Below the pieces are notes generated by a model that saw nothing but the letters and a program-made list of their open reading frames with translations, was not told where the DNA came from and searched no databases. A program made the translations under genes and the position numbers. A stretch of 50,637 nucleotides of DNA from Silvibacterium sp. (lineage in GTDB: Bacteria; Acidobacteriota; Terriglobia; Terriglobales; Acidobacteriaceae), in contig JAFAKX010000067.1 in NCBI GenBank assembly GCA_019234945.1, positions 1-50,637 of the forward strand, read 5' to 3'. Below are positions 43,770-50,637 of the stretch, piece by piece; the stretch's first letter is position 1, and each line of letters starts with the position of its first letter.

Positions 43770-44909
43770 ATGCGATTCGTGCATATCCTGGTGGGTAGTG
43801 CTGATCCGAGATCTGTAAACGGCGTCAACAAGGTTGTTCATTGGTTGGCAGCTACGCAGAAAGAGATGGGACTTGAGTCTGAAGTGTGGGCGCTGAAACC
43901 CAATCGCGCTCCGGTTACGCACGAGCATATCTATCCCATTCAAGTCTTTTCTACAACTAAATCGCGATTTCTGCTGAGCGGAGAATTACGCCAGGCCTTG
44001 AATAGCTTGCCTTCGAATACCTGGGTTCAGCTCCACTCCGTGTATATCCCGGAACTCACATCCATCGCGAAAGTGTTGAAGAATCGCGGCATCTCCTATG
44101 GAGTTACAACCCACGGCGGGTATCTGTCGCTATATGCCGACCAGTCTCGCTCATTACGCATCAAGAAAGCCATCTTCGCCGCTCTCTGGGAGAACTGGAT
44201 GCTGCGCAATGCCGCGATGATCCACGTGATCGGCGCAACTGAAATCGAAGACCTGGAATCGCGTGCGCCCGGCCAGAAGATGGTGATCATTCCCAATGGC
44301 TACGAGCCGAAGCAGCTGGAGGTCGATCCCAGTCCACGCTCTGAAGCCACTCCGCCTGCCATCATGTTCTGCGGACGTCACGAAATTAAACAGAAGGGCC
44401 TCGATTTGCTCCTTCGTGGGTTTGCCGAGTATCGCAAGAACGGTGGGACGCTGAATCTCGTCCTTATATCCGGCGGCAAGGACAACGCCTACCTGCGTGA
44501 TCTGGCCGAGCACCTAGGCATTGCCGATCATGTCTCGTGGCCAGGAGTATTGCCGGTTAACGAGCTGCGTTCCACGCTGCGAACGGCGGCGGCATTCGTG
44601 CATACCTCGCGCTTTGACGTATTGCCAACGGCGTGTCTCGAAGCTGCGGCTCTCGGTCTTCCCTTGTTTGTGAGCGAAGAAACGAACTTTGCAGAATACC
44701 TTGAGCCTCGAAAGGCCGGTTGGATCTGCCGTCCGAATCAGCCCAAGAGCATTGCGGAAACAATGTTCGCGATCGAGAAGACCAGTCCAACCGAGCGCAT
44801 CGCCATGGGCGAGCGCGCACAGCGCATGATCGACGAGGAACTGCGGTGGGATCTGATCTGCCAAAAGCTCTCGCACGTCGCTGAGAAATGCATGAGTGGC
44901 GCGGCATAA
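43770..44909 (+). CDS. GT4-family glycosyltransferase
   Basis: The ATG of MRFVHILVGSADPRSVNGVNKVVHWLA matches the family start; the track start adds 18 odd residues. GGAAAGG lies upstream. The C-terminal half shows IPNGYEP, IMFCGRHEIKQKGLDLLLRGFAEYRK and FVHTSRFDVLPTACLEAAALGLPLFVSEETNFAEYL, including the E-x7-E region (here D/E variants). It is a retaining transferase of unknown donor. It has a 150-bp gap from the pyruvyl transferase and probably shares the transcript of the locus. 379 aa. Confidence 0.9.
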   Translation: MRFVHILVGSADPRSVNGVNKVVHWLAATQKEMGLESEVWALKPNRAPVTHEHIYPIQVFSTTKSRFLLSGELRQALNSLPSNTWVQLHSVYIPELTSIAKVLKNRGISYGVTTHGGYLSLYADQSRSLRIKKAIFAALWENWMLRNAAMIHVIGATEIEDLESRAPGQKMVIIPNGYEPKQLEVDPSPRSEATPPAIMFCGRHEIKQKGLDLLLRGFAEYRKNGGTLNLVLISGGKDNAYLRDLAEHLGIADHVSWPGVLPVNELRSTLRTAAAFVHTSRFDVLPTACLEAAALGLPLFVSEETNFAEYLEPRKAGWICRPNQPKSIAETMFAIEKTSPTERIAMGERAQRMIDEELRWDLICQKLSHVAEKCMSGAA

Positions 44910-44974
44910 GCTCCGCTCATCAACGCGCGTCCTTCGCGCAAACCCCCGTTGCGCCTCACTAGAAGGAAAGCTTC

Positions 44975-46165
44975 ATGCGCGTGCTGGTGTTGCATAACCG
45001 CTATCAAATCCAGGGCGGCGAGGACGTCGTCGTTTCGCAGGAAACGGAAATGCTGCGTTCTTTCGGTATTGACGTCGACGTCTTCGAGATAAACAACGAT
45101 TCCATCATCAGCGCGCGAGAGAAGATCTACACAACGATGCACCTCGCGTATTCTTCCCGAATGCGCGAAGCGGTCCGCAAGCGCATTCGTAACTTTCGCG
45201 CCGATGTCATCCACGTCCATAACTTTTTCCCTCGCTTCACGCCGTCTGTCTACGATGCTGCCCGCGACGAAAACTGCGGCGTCGTGCAGACGTTGCATAA
45301 CTACCGTCTGATGTGTGCCGGCGGTCTCTTATTCAGAGATCAGGCCATCTGTACGGAGTGTCTGAGCCGCGGCAATGCGTTGCCGGCTCTGGTTCACCGC
45401 TGCTATCGCGGAAGTGCGGTGGGAACTGCTGCGCTCGCCGGTATGGTCACGATCCACAAGCTGCGTGGTACCTGGCGCACGCGCGTCGACCGCTTTATCA
45501 CCCTGACCGCTTTTGCGCGCTCTCTCTTCATTGAACACGCCGGCCTTCCGGCCGACCGCATCATCGTCAAGGCGAATGTCGTGCCCGACATCGGCTTAAC
45601 GGCTGGTGAGAAAGCCTATGCGTTGTTTGTCGGCAGGCTTTCTCCGGAGAAAGGAATCGACTGCATTCTGCGCGCGGCCAGGAGTGGCAAGTTCCCTTTG
45701 CCGCTCAAGATCGTCGGTTCCGGCCCCCTGGAAAGCGCTGTGCGCGAAGCCGTCGAGCCTGGCAAGCTCGAATTTCTAGGCAAGAAACCCAGTGCAGAGG
45801 TGCACCTGCTGCTACACGGAGCAAAAATGCTGTTGGCGCCATCCATGTGGCATGAGGCGGGCGTTCCGCTGGTCATCGGAGAGGCCTTTAGCGCCGGTGT
45901 GCCGGTCATTACTACGCGAATCGAGCCCATCGACAGCGTCGTCGAGCATGAGCGCAATGGCCTGCTGATAACTCCGGGCAGCGCACGAGAGCTTGCCGAA
46001 GCTGCTGCGAGGCTTGATTCAGACGACGGGCTGATGGGCCGCATGGGCCACCAGGCTCGCCGTACCTACGAGCAGCTATACATGCCGGCCAGTAATTGCC
46101 GTGCTCTCCTCAATATTTACTCAGACGCATTGGATGCCGCCCGAAATCCCGTCGTGGTAGCCTGA
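44975..46165 (+). CDS. GT4-family glycosyltransferase
   Basis: The protein opens MRVLVLHNRYQIQGGEDVVVSQETEMLRSFG, typical of one GT4 subgroup whose N-terminus carries the GGED motif. ADVIHVHNFFPRFTPSVYDAA and VVQTLHNYRLMCAGGLLFRDQAICTECL follow. The C-terminal domain has ALFVGRLSPEKGIDCILRAA and LLAPSMWHEAGVPLVIGEAFSAGVPVITT. It is a cytoplasmic transferase for the polymer repeat unit. AGAAGGAAAG lies 6 nt before the ATG. It is the last plus-strand gene in the locus; the next genes are on the minus strand. Confidence 0.93.
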   Translation: MRVLVLHNRYQIQGGEDVVVSQETEMLRSFGIDVDVFEINNDSIISAREKIYTTMHLAYSSRMREAVRKRIRNFRADVIHVHNFFPRFTPSVYDAARDENCGVVQTLHNYRLMCAGGLLFRDQAICTECLSRGNALPALVHRCYRGSAVGTAALAGMVTIHKLRGTWRTRVDRFITLTAFARSLFIEHAGLPADRIIVKANVVPDIGLTAGEKAYALFVGRLSPEKGIDCILRAARSGKFPLPLKIVGSGPLESAVREAVEPGKLEFLGKKPSAEVHLLLHGAKMLLAPSMWHEAGVPLVIGEAFSAGVPVITTRIEPIDSVVEHERNGLLITPGSARELAEAAARLDSDDGLMGRMGHQARRTYEQLYMPASNCRALLNIYSDALDAARNPVVVA

Positions 46166-46208
46166 GCGCCCCTCGTTTAGACGATAATCATGTGTTCAGG
46201 CTCCGGTT

Positions 46209-47360
46209 CTACGCCGTTCTGTGCTTTGCGCGCATTGCAAGGAATGGCCGTTCAACCGCCCAGTGCAGTGCCAGAGCTGCGAGATACGCCGCGACACCGC
46301 AGACCGACCACACAATCAGGCGCCCGCCATGAATATGCGCGGAAACAATCTCGATAGCAGCGCCGTGAACCAGATAGAGCGCGTAGCTGAGTGTCCCCAG
46401 ATGCACCAGCACCGGATGGTTCAGAGGCCGCGCCAGCCATGATTTGTCGTAGTGCGTCACCAGATAAAGAATTGGAAGCAGCGCGATGCTCTGCAGCGTA
46501 AAGCGGAAGGTCATTCGGCCGGACGCATGAAAGACAAAAGTGAGGGCCAGCAACACGAATGCAAAGGGGATAAGCCACAGCAGACGATTGTAAGTAAGCA
46601 GCTTTCGCCATCCATCGTGATGCTCGACCGTTGCCAGAAAGCATCCCCAGAGGATCGAATCGAGACGGGCATCGGTTGCCAGATAGCAGTACTCCTCCCC
46701 AAGCGGCATAATGCGAACCGCGATTATTCTCCACACCAGCACACCAAGACAAATCACGAAGAGCGCTCTTGATATTTGCTCGAAGTTCATCTTCCTGCGC
46801 AGCATCACCAGCAGCAGGAGAGGAAACAACAGATAAAAGTGCTCTTCCACACAGAGCGACCAGTAGTGACCGGTACCGGCTATATAGAAAGAGTGACGAC
46901 CTGCAGACAGATTCCACCAGAAAGCATAGTTCTCAAGATAAAGAGCTTGAAAGAAAAATGCGGATGCTTTGAAGGGAATCTTTAGTACGTGCCAATAGGA
47001 GAGCAGCGCACAAATGATGAGGACCGCATAGCCGCTCGGAAAGATGCGAAGCGTACGCCGATAGTAAAAATTGCGAAGAGAGATCGTCCCAGTTTTCGAA
47101 TGCTCGCGTAACAGCAGAGTTGTAATCAGGTAGCCGCTCAACAGAAAAAAGACGCTGACCCCAAAGCCCCCCGGCCGTGATCCCAAAAAGCCCATGTGGG
47201 AAACGAAGACGAGTAGAAAAGATAAAGCCCGTACACCGTCGAGACTCGGAATGCGCCCTGACCATTGCGAAGCGGGAAACAGCGAGAGGGGCGTGGCCGC
47301 GGCGCTAACCACTTCAGTTTCTTCATCAACAGTCAGCAAGGCAGAATTTGGAGACATCAT
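46209..47360 (-). CDS. Acyltransferase 3 (OafA-like) membrane protein
   Basis: It has the entry motif IPSLDGVRALSFLLVFVSHMGFLGSRPGGFGVSVFFLLSGYLITTLLLREH, then RNFYYRRTLRIFPSGYAVLIICALL and GHYWSLCVEEHFYLLFPLLLLVML. About 10 membrane helices are visible in 383 aa. A 38-residue polar N-terminus precedes the first helix. It would O-acylate the polysaccharide or another surface sugar. It is convergent with the last GT4 gene across a 43-bp gap with no obvious terminator. Most similar in outline to the acyltransferase at 29965-31059, although the two are clearly diverged. Confidence 0.93.
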   Translation of the reverse strand: MMSPNSALLTVDEETEVVSAAATPLSLFPASQWSGRIPSLDGVRALSFLLVFVSHMGFLGSRPGGFGVSVFFLLSGYLITTLLLREHSKTGTISLRNFYYRRTLRIFPSGYAVLIICALLSYWHVLKIPFKASAFFFQALYLENYAFWWNLSAGRHSFYIAGTGHYWSLCVEEHFYLLFPLLLLVMLRRKMNFEQISRALFVICLGVLVWRIIAVRIMPLGEEYCYLATDARLDSILWGCFLATVEHHDGWRKLLTYNRLLWLIPFAFVLLALTFVFHASGRMTFRFTLQSIALLPILYLVTHYDKSWLARPLNHPVLVHLGTLSYALYLVHGAAIEIVSAHIHGGRLIVWSVCGVAAYLAALALHWAVERPFLAMRAKHRTA

Positions 47361-47547
47361 TGTTTAAACCCCTCACAGTGGCGAATGGGTGGTTTTAGAA
47401 AACATATCTGCGGGCACGCAAGAACCGGGCAAAATATCAACGAAAGCGAGGTATGATCCCTTACGGGCTTGGATTTGGCGCCTCTGCCAATCCGAAGCAA
47501 ATATTGCACGCGATGCGAACGCGAAAAATACCTTTAGAGAACTGCTG

Positions 47548-48903
47548 TTAGTGCAAAAGCCTCGGTGTACCGGTAAGATCGATCGTTGGGGTTGTGATTG
47601 ACGCGTGTCCTCCCGTCAGGTCGTCTACTTGAGAAACCTTCCAGTCCTTGGGGATTGTGAATGTCTCTTTATCCTTGTTTGTCCAAACAATGTACTGTTC
47701 TTGTCCCTTCTCCGTCCGGGATTTGACGATCCACTCACTTGACTGGGTATGAGTTACGCCTTCATATGTAGCTCCGAGCAGCCATTGGGTGATCGTTGCG
47801 TAGGCGCGCGTGGCATCTTTCATACCGGTACCGTTGTCGTCAACGATTGCGTACGCCGGCTCGCCCCAGCCATACCAGTAGAATCGCTCAATTCCTGCAG
47901 CCCATGCCAGAGCGTACGACCTTCCCACTGCGTCGACGGCCTCCTGCTGCGCGAGAACATGAATGTTGGCCGGATAATTTTTGATATAGGCTTTCGCACC
48001 TGGAGCACTGTGAATGTAATACCCGGATTCCGTGTCCCAGATGGGCTTAGTGGTGAGGTTGAAACTATCGAGTATATGTCTCAGCTGCTGAGCGGTTCCC
48101 ACCAAGGACTCCGGGTGAATCCTCGGGGACGATAAGTTATCGTAGAAATGAAAGCCGAGAACGTCGAAGGTATCTCCACCACCCTGTTCGATAAAAGCGC
48201 GAAGATACTCGGGACCGCCACCAGGGGCCGGCGATGGAGAGATCACACGGATCGTCGGGTCTACCTGCTTTAGAACGCGGTAGGCGGATCTGCAAAGCTG
48301 CACGAGGTGAGGAATGTCCCCGGAATAGTTGGACTTCATGTTGGGCTCGTTCCACATCTCATAGACATGAACACGGCCCTTGTAGCGTGTGGCGACCGTG
48401 CGGACGTAGTTTTCCCAGTCGGCCATATCTTTCGCTTCTGCGCGGGTTCCCAAAGCCTGAAAGGCAAAGGGATTCGTCTCGGTCGGGCGCGCCGAGGCCC
48501 AGGTCGGAGAAGCGTCCAGCACCAGGTCGACATCTGCGCCATGTTGCCGCGCTTGAGCCACATCTTCATCAACGTGAGAAAAATCCCAGTTGCCCTTCTG
48601 CGGCTCGACCTTGGCCCACACGGAGTCGAAGATGCGGACTGCCCCCACATTCACGGTCGGCCAGGGATGCTTCCATGCCGATCCGGCCAGGTTCATCGCG
48701 AAATATGTCCGCGGTACGGGATTTTGTACGGCATTAGGTTCCAACGTTACGTCGAAGCTGTTTAGCTGAGAGTGCGAAATATGGAAACCGCTCGATAACA
48801 ATATTGCGCTCAAGATTAGAGAGCGAGACTTTGGACGGCGTCTGTGTGCCACGCCGGATTGCACGTTTTTTGCTGATGACTCAAAAGACATAGTTGAACT
48901 CAT
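47548..48903 (-). CDS. Secreted GH39-like glycoside hydrolase
   Basis: After a basic N-terminus and hydrophobic helix (SLILSAILLSSGFHISHS) the protein shows an (alpha/beta)8-barrel pattern. The putative acid/base glutamate is in RVHVYEMWNEPNMKSNYSG, and the nucleophile is probably in KPIWDTESGYYIHS. GAVRIFDSVWAKVEPQKGNWDFSHVDE is also typical of GH39/GH5-related enzymes. The C-terminus (QYIVWTNKDKETFTIPKDWKVSQVDDLTGG) is a beta domain as in GH39. It may trim or release the exopolysaccharide made by this locus. The start codon is ambiguous between the ATGs at 48903 and 48891. 451 aa. Confidence 0.88.
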   Translation of the reverse strand: MSSTMSFESSAKNVQSGVAHRRRPKSRSLILSAILLSSGFHISHSQLNSFDVTLEPNAVQNPVPRTYFAMNLAGSAWKHPWPTVNVGAVRIFDSVWAKVEPQKGNWDFSHVDEDVAQARQHGADVDLVLDASPTWASARPTETNPFAFQALGTRAEAKDMADWENYVRTVATRYKGRVHVYEMWNEPNMKSNYSGDIPHLVQLCRSAYRVLKQVDPTIRVISPSPAPGGGPEYLRAFIEQGGGDTFDVLGFHFYDNLSSPRIHPESLVGTAQQLRHILDSFNLTTKPIWDTESGYYIHSAPGAKAYIKNYPANIHVLAQQEAVDAVGRSYALAWAAGIERFYWYGWGEPAYAIVDDNGTGMKDATRAYATITQWLLGATYEGVTHTQSSEWIVKSRTEKGQEQYIVWTNKDKETFTIPKDWKVSQVDDLTGGHASITTPTIDLTGTPRLLH

Positions 48904-48917
48904 AATGTGAAGTGAGC

Positions 48918-50210
48918 CTAACTGTAGGGAAGAGCCTGAACGGTTGTGCGCTTGGTGTGCTGCTCAATCCCCGAGGCGTCCTCGATGAAATTAGAGTCAG
49001 AGAGAGCTCGATCGTTTGAAAAATAACCAGATAATCGATTTTTATATTTTAGAATGGGCGATTCAAAATAACGGAAAGATAGCGAAGCCACACTAAGGGA
49101 GCATAGAAAACTAGTTAAAGCGACGACGAGAGAACCCGTATATGACTGTACAGACAAGAAGCGTAAATGTGCAGCTGCTTCATTGACGAGAAATAATACT
49201 GGAACATGGACCAGATAGAGAGTATAGCTGATTGTTCCTATAGCAACCAAGGGTTTAATGCGCAAGACGCGATGAAGCCTACGGTTACTCCCCCCATGCT
49301 TAATAATGTGATTAAGTAAACCTGAAAATCCAAGTGTGATCAACGGCAAGCCAAAAACCATAAATAAACAATCGTTGCGAATCTCTCTGCCAATTACGGG
49401 CCTACCCGTATAGAGAATGACTGCCAGCAACAACGCGCAGGCTGCAGAAATCCATAACAGCATGGAATCGCAGCGCTCCTGTGCAGGTTTGGGAAGCTCG
49501 CGTCTATGCTCCACCCATAGAGCAAGCAAAGCACCTCCCATCAGGACATCGATGCGAGAAAAGAAGTCGAAGTAAGTGTCGAATCCCAGAAATCCGAACC
49601 AGCGAACGGCAAGAGCTAAAATGCACGTGATTATGCAAATACTGCCGAGCACTTTCTGCCGAAAATGAAGAACCATGGGGGCCCACAGAATATAAAACCA
49701 CTCTTCTATGGAAAGCGACCATGTTGGTACAAAACTCTTGCTAAATCCTCCATGCACAAAAAAGCCATGCATAGCATTGGGGAGATCCTCACGAATGAAA
49801 GGATCTGGAAATGACAGGTTGCCTTGCACCGTGTGAAGAATGTGAGCAAAGACAGCGGGGGATTCTCCAAAGCTTTGGAGGAAAAATATTTTGCCTATCA
49901 TTTTGGACCAGCTAAAGTGATCACCTTGTAGCATTGCAAGGCTAAGGACCAAAATGAATACAGCGTAATAGGGTGGAAAGATGCGAAGAATACGGCGCGC
50001 ATAAAAAATCTTATAAGGATGCGGCCTCTCTTTTAATTGCAGCAAAATACTAGTGATCAGGAAACCCGATAAGACAAAAAACAGCTCTACTCCGACCCAT
50101 CCAAATTCAGGCAGGCCATAGAGCATGACTGTGAAAGGATAGTAATGGTGCGTAATTACCATAAGGATGGCAAAAGCTCGAATGCCATCAAGTTCAACAA
50201 TACGTTTCAT
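48918..50210 (-). CDS. Acyltransferase 3 (OafA-like) membrane protein, AT-richer
   Basis: It opens MKRIVELDGIRAFAILMVITHHYYPFTVMLYG and continues GWVGVELFFVLSGFLITSILLQLKE, then FYARRILRIFPPYYAVFILVL and FVPTWSLSIEEWFYILWAPMVL, all hallmarks of the family. There are about 10 membrane helices in 430 aa. By eye this gene is noticeably richer in A and T than its neighbours (many ATT, AAA and TTA codons), which suggests later acquisition. It sits 14 bp upstream of the GH39-like gene in the same direction. It probably acylates the surface polysaccharide. Confidence 0.92.
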   Translation of the reverse strand: MKRIVELDGIRAFAILMVITHHYYPFTVMLYGLPEFGWVGVELFFVLSGFLITSILLQLKERPHPYKIFYARRILRIFPPYYAVFILVLSLAMLQGDHFSWSKMIGKIFFLQSFGESPAVFAHILHTVQGNLSFPDPFIREDLPNAMHGFFVHGGFSKSFVPTWSLSIEEWFYILWAPMVLHFRQKVLGSICIITCILALAVRWFGFLGFDTYFDFFSRIDVLMGGALLALWVEHRRELPKPAQERCDSMLLWISAACALLLAVILYTGRPVIGREIRNDCLFMVFGLPLITLGFSGLLNHIIKHGGSNRRLHRVLRIKPLVAIGTISYTLYLVHVPVLFLVNEAAAHLRFLSVQSYTGSLVVALTSFLCSLSVASLSFRYFESPILKYKNRLSGYFSNDRALSDSNFIEDASGIEQHTKRTTVQALPYS

Positions 50211-50283
50211 AAATGGGCACCAGAACTTGCAATATTTACTTTATTAATCGGATATTGTGGGCATACAGACGCATGCTAGTTCA

Positions 50284-50637
50284 TCAAACAGATGAAACCT
50301 CCTCTGTCCAGTGAGGGCTTGGCATTGAGTCGATGCTCATAGCCGGAGCCGGTGTCCTTTCGCGAACTGTTCGTTTCGCAGCCATTATCCCAATAAAGCA
50401 CAGTAGAAAAAGGCATCCCGTCTCACAGAATGGCACGGTGATGAGCGGCATGATAAAGGCCATGATGATCAGTTGAATGAGCGCGATGAGCAGGAATATA
50501 TGTTTCAATCCCTGACGCGCGTTACGAAGCGCGGCCCAAAGCACGCGTATATAGATGCACACGACAAGGATGCCGGCAAGAATGCCCCCTGACACCAGGG
50601 CCTGGATGAACTCGCTATGGCAATGCGGCGGGATCCA
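50284..50637 (-). CDS. O-antigen ligase/Wzy-type polymerase, C-terminal part
   Basis: The gene runs off the right edge of the window. The frame continues past the M at 50595 with no stop and reads PPHCHSEFIQALVSGGILAGILVV, the conserved H-x-E-F-x-Q...G motif of Wzy_C/O-antigen ligase proteins. Two membrane helices follow (FLLIALIQLIIMAFIMPLI, FLLCFIGIMAA). It would polymerise or ligate the exported repeat units in the periplasm, completing a Wzx/Wzy-type pathway with the flippase at 39890. Only 117 codons are visible. Confidence 0.85.
   Translation of the reverse strand, partial: WIPPHCHSEFIQALVSGGILAGILVVCIYIRVLWAALRNARQGLKHIFLLIALIQLIIMAFIMPLITVPFCETGCLFLLCFIGIMAAKRTVRERTPAPAMSIDSMPSPHWTEEVSSV

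Overview
The window looks like a chromosomal segment of an acidobacterium (Acidobacteriota, probably class Terriglobia). This is inferred from gene style, since no rRNA or marker gene is present. The clues are ECF sigma factors each paired with a membrane serine/threonine kinase, a winged-helix regulator fused to TPR repeats, an Oar-like TonB receptor with a carboxypeptidase-regulatory-like domain, many secreted TPR proteins, and fairly GC-rich DNA (judged by eye). No CRISPR array, rRNA operon, transposase or integrase was seen.

Layout. 1-1.7 kb: a secreted protein and a PhoU-like protein. 1.9-8.7 kb: two sigma-factor/kinase modules (the second kinase is frameshifted) flanking a DUF2306 membrane protein and a decayed peroxiredoxin tail. 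8.8-13.7 kb: a TolC/HlyD/DHA2 tripartite efflux operon followed by a small ORF and a Doc toxin. 13.9-15.4 kb: a YjbQ-family protein and a polyprenyl diphosphate synthase. 15.6-16.5 kb (minus strand): a polycysteine leader peptide, an intrinsic terminator, a 1-Cys peroxiredoxin and a tRNA-Cys. 16.6-22.2 kb: PhzF, a response regulator, an orphan ABC ATPase, a winged-helix/TPR regulator and a secreted propeller-like protein. 22.7-31.2 kb: tRNA-Gly and a second tRNA-Cys. A near-exact 57-bp copy of the 3' part of this tRNA-Cys recurs at 31.2 kb and brackets a carbonic-anhydrase-like protein, a secreted TPR protein, a multicopper oxidase, a GT87-like protein, an acyltransferase and several gene remnants. 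31.4-37.4 kb (minus): a probable three-gene set of TonB receptor, secreted PHP metallohydrolase and PLC-like phosphodiesterase. 37.8-50.6 kb: an exopolysaccharide locus with a beta-helix protein, Wzx flippase, three GT4 glycosyltransferases, a pyruvyl transferase, two acyltransferases, a GH39-like glycosidase and the end of a Wzy/ligase gene.

The most interesting unit is the minus-strand arrangement at 15.57-16.54 kb. A 24-residue leader ORF with nine cysteines lies upstream of a perfect 11-bp terminator hairpin. Part of the leader, just after its cysteine run, is complementary over 7 bases to the 5' arm of that terminator. This is the geometry of a cysteine-responsive transcription attenuator. 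The downstream genes are a 1-Cys peroxiredoxin and, 47 nt beyond its stop, a tRNA-Cys gene, so the same attenuator may control the tRNA whose charging it senses.

The second theme is a probable tRNA-Cys-associated island (about 8.4 kb between the direct repeats) with no visible integrase. Its right side and interior contain duplicated gene ends (316 bp, 8 mismatches) and a truncated gene start, so the locus has been rearranged more than once. Coordinates of starts were chosen from ribosome binding sites and signal peptides. Identities were counted by eye.
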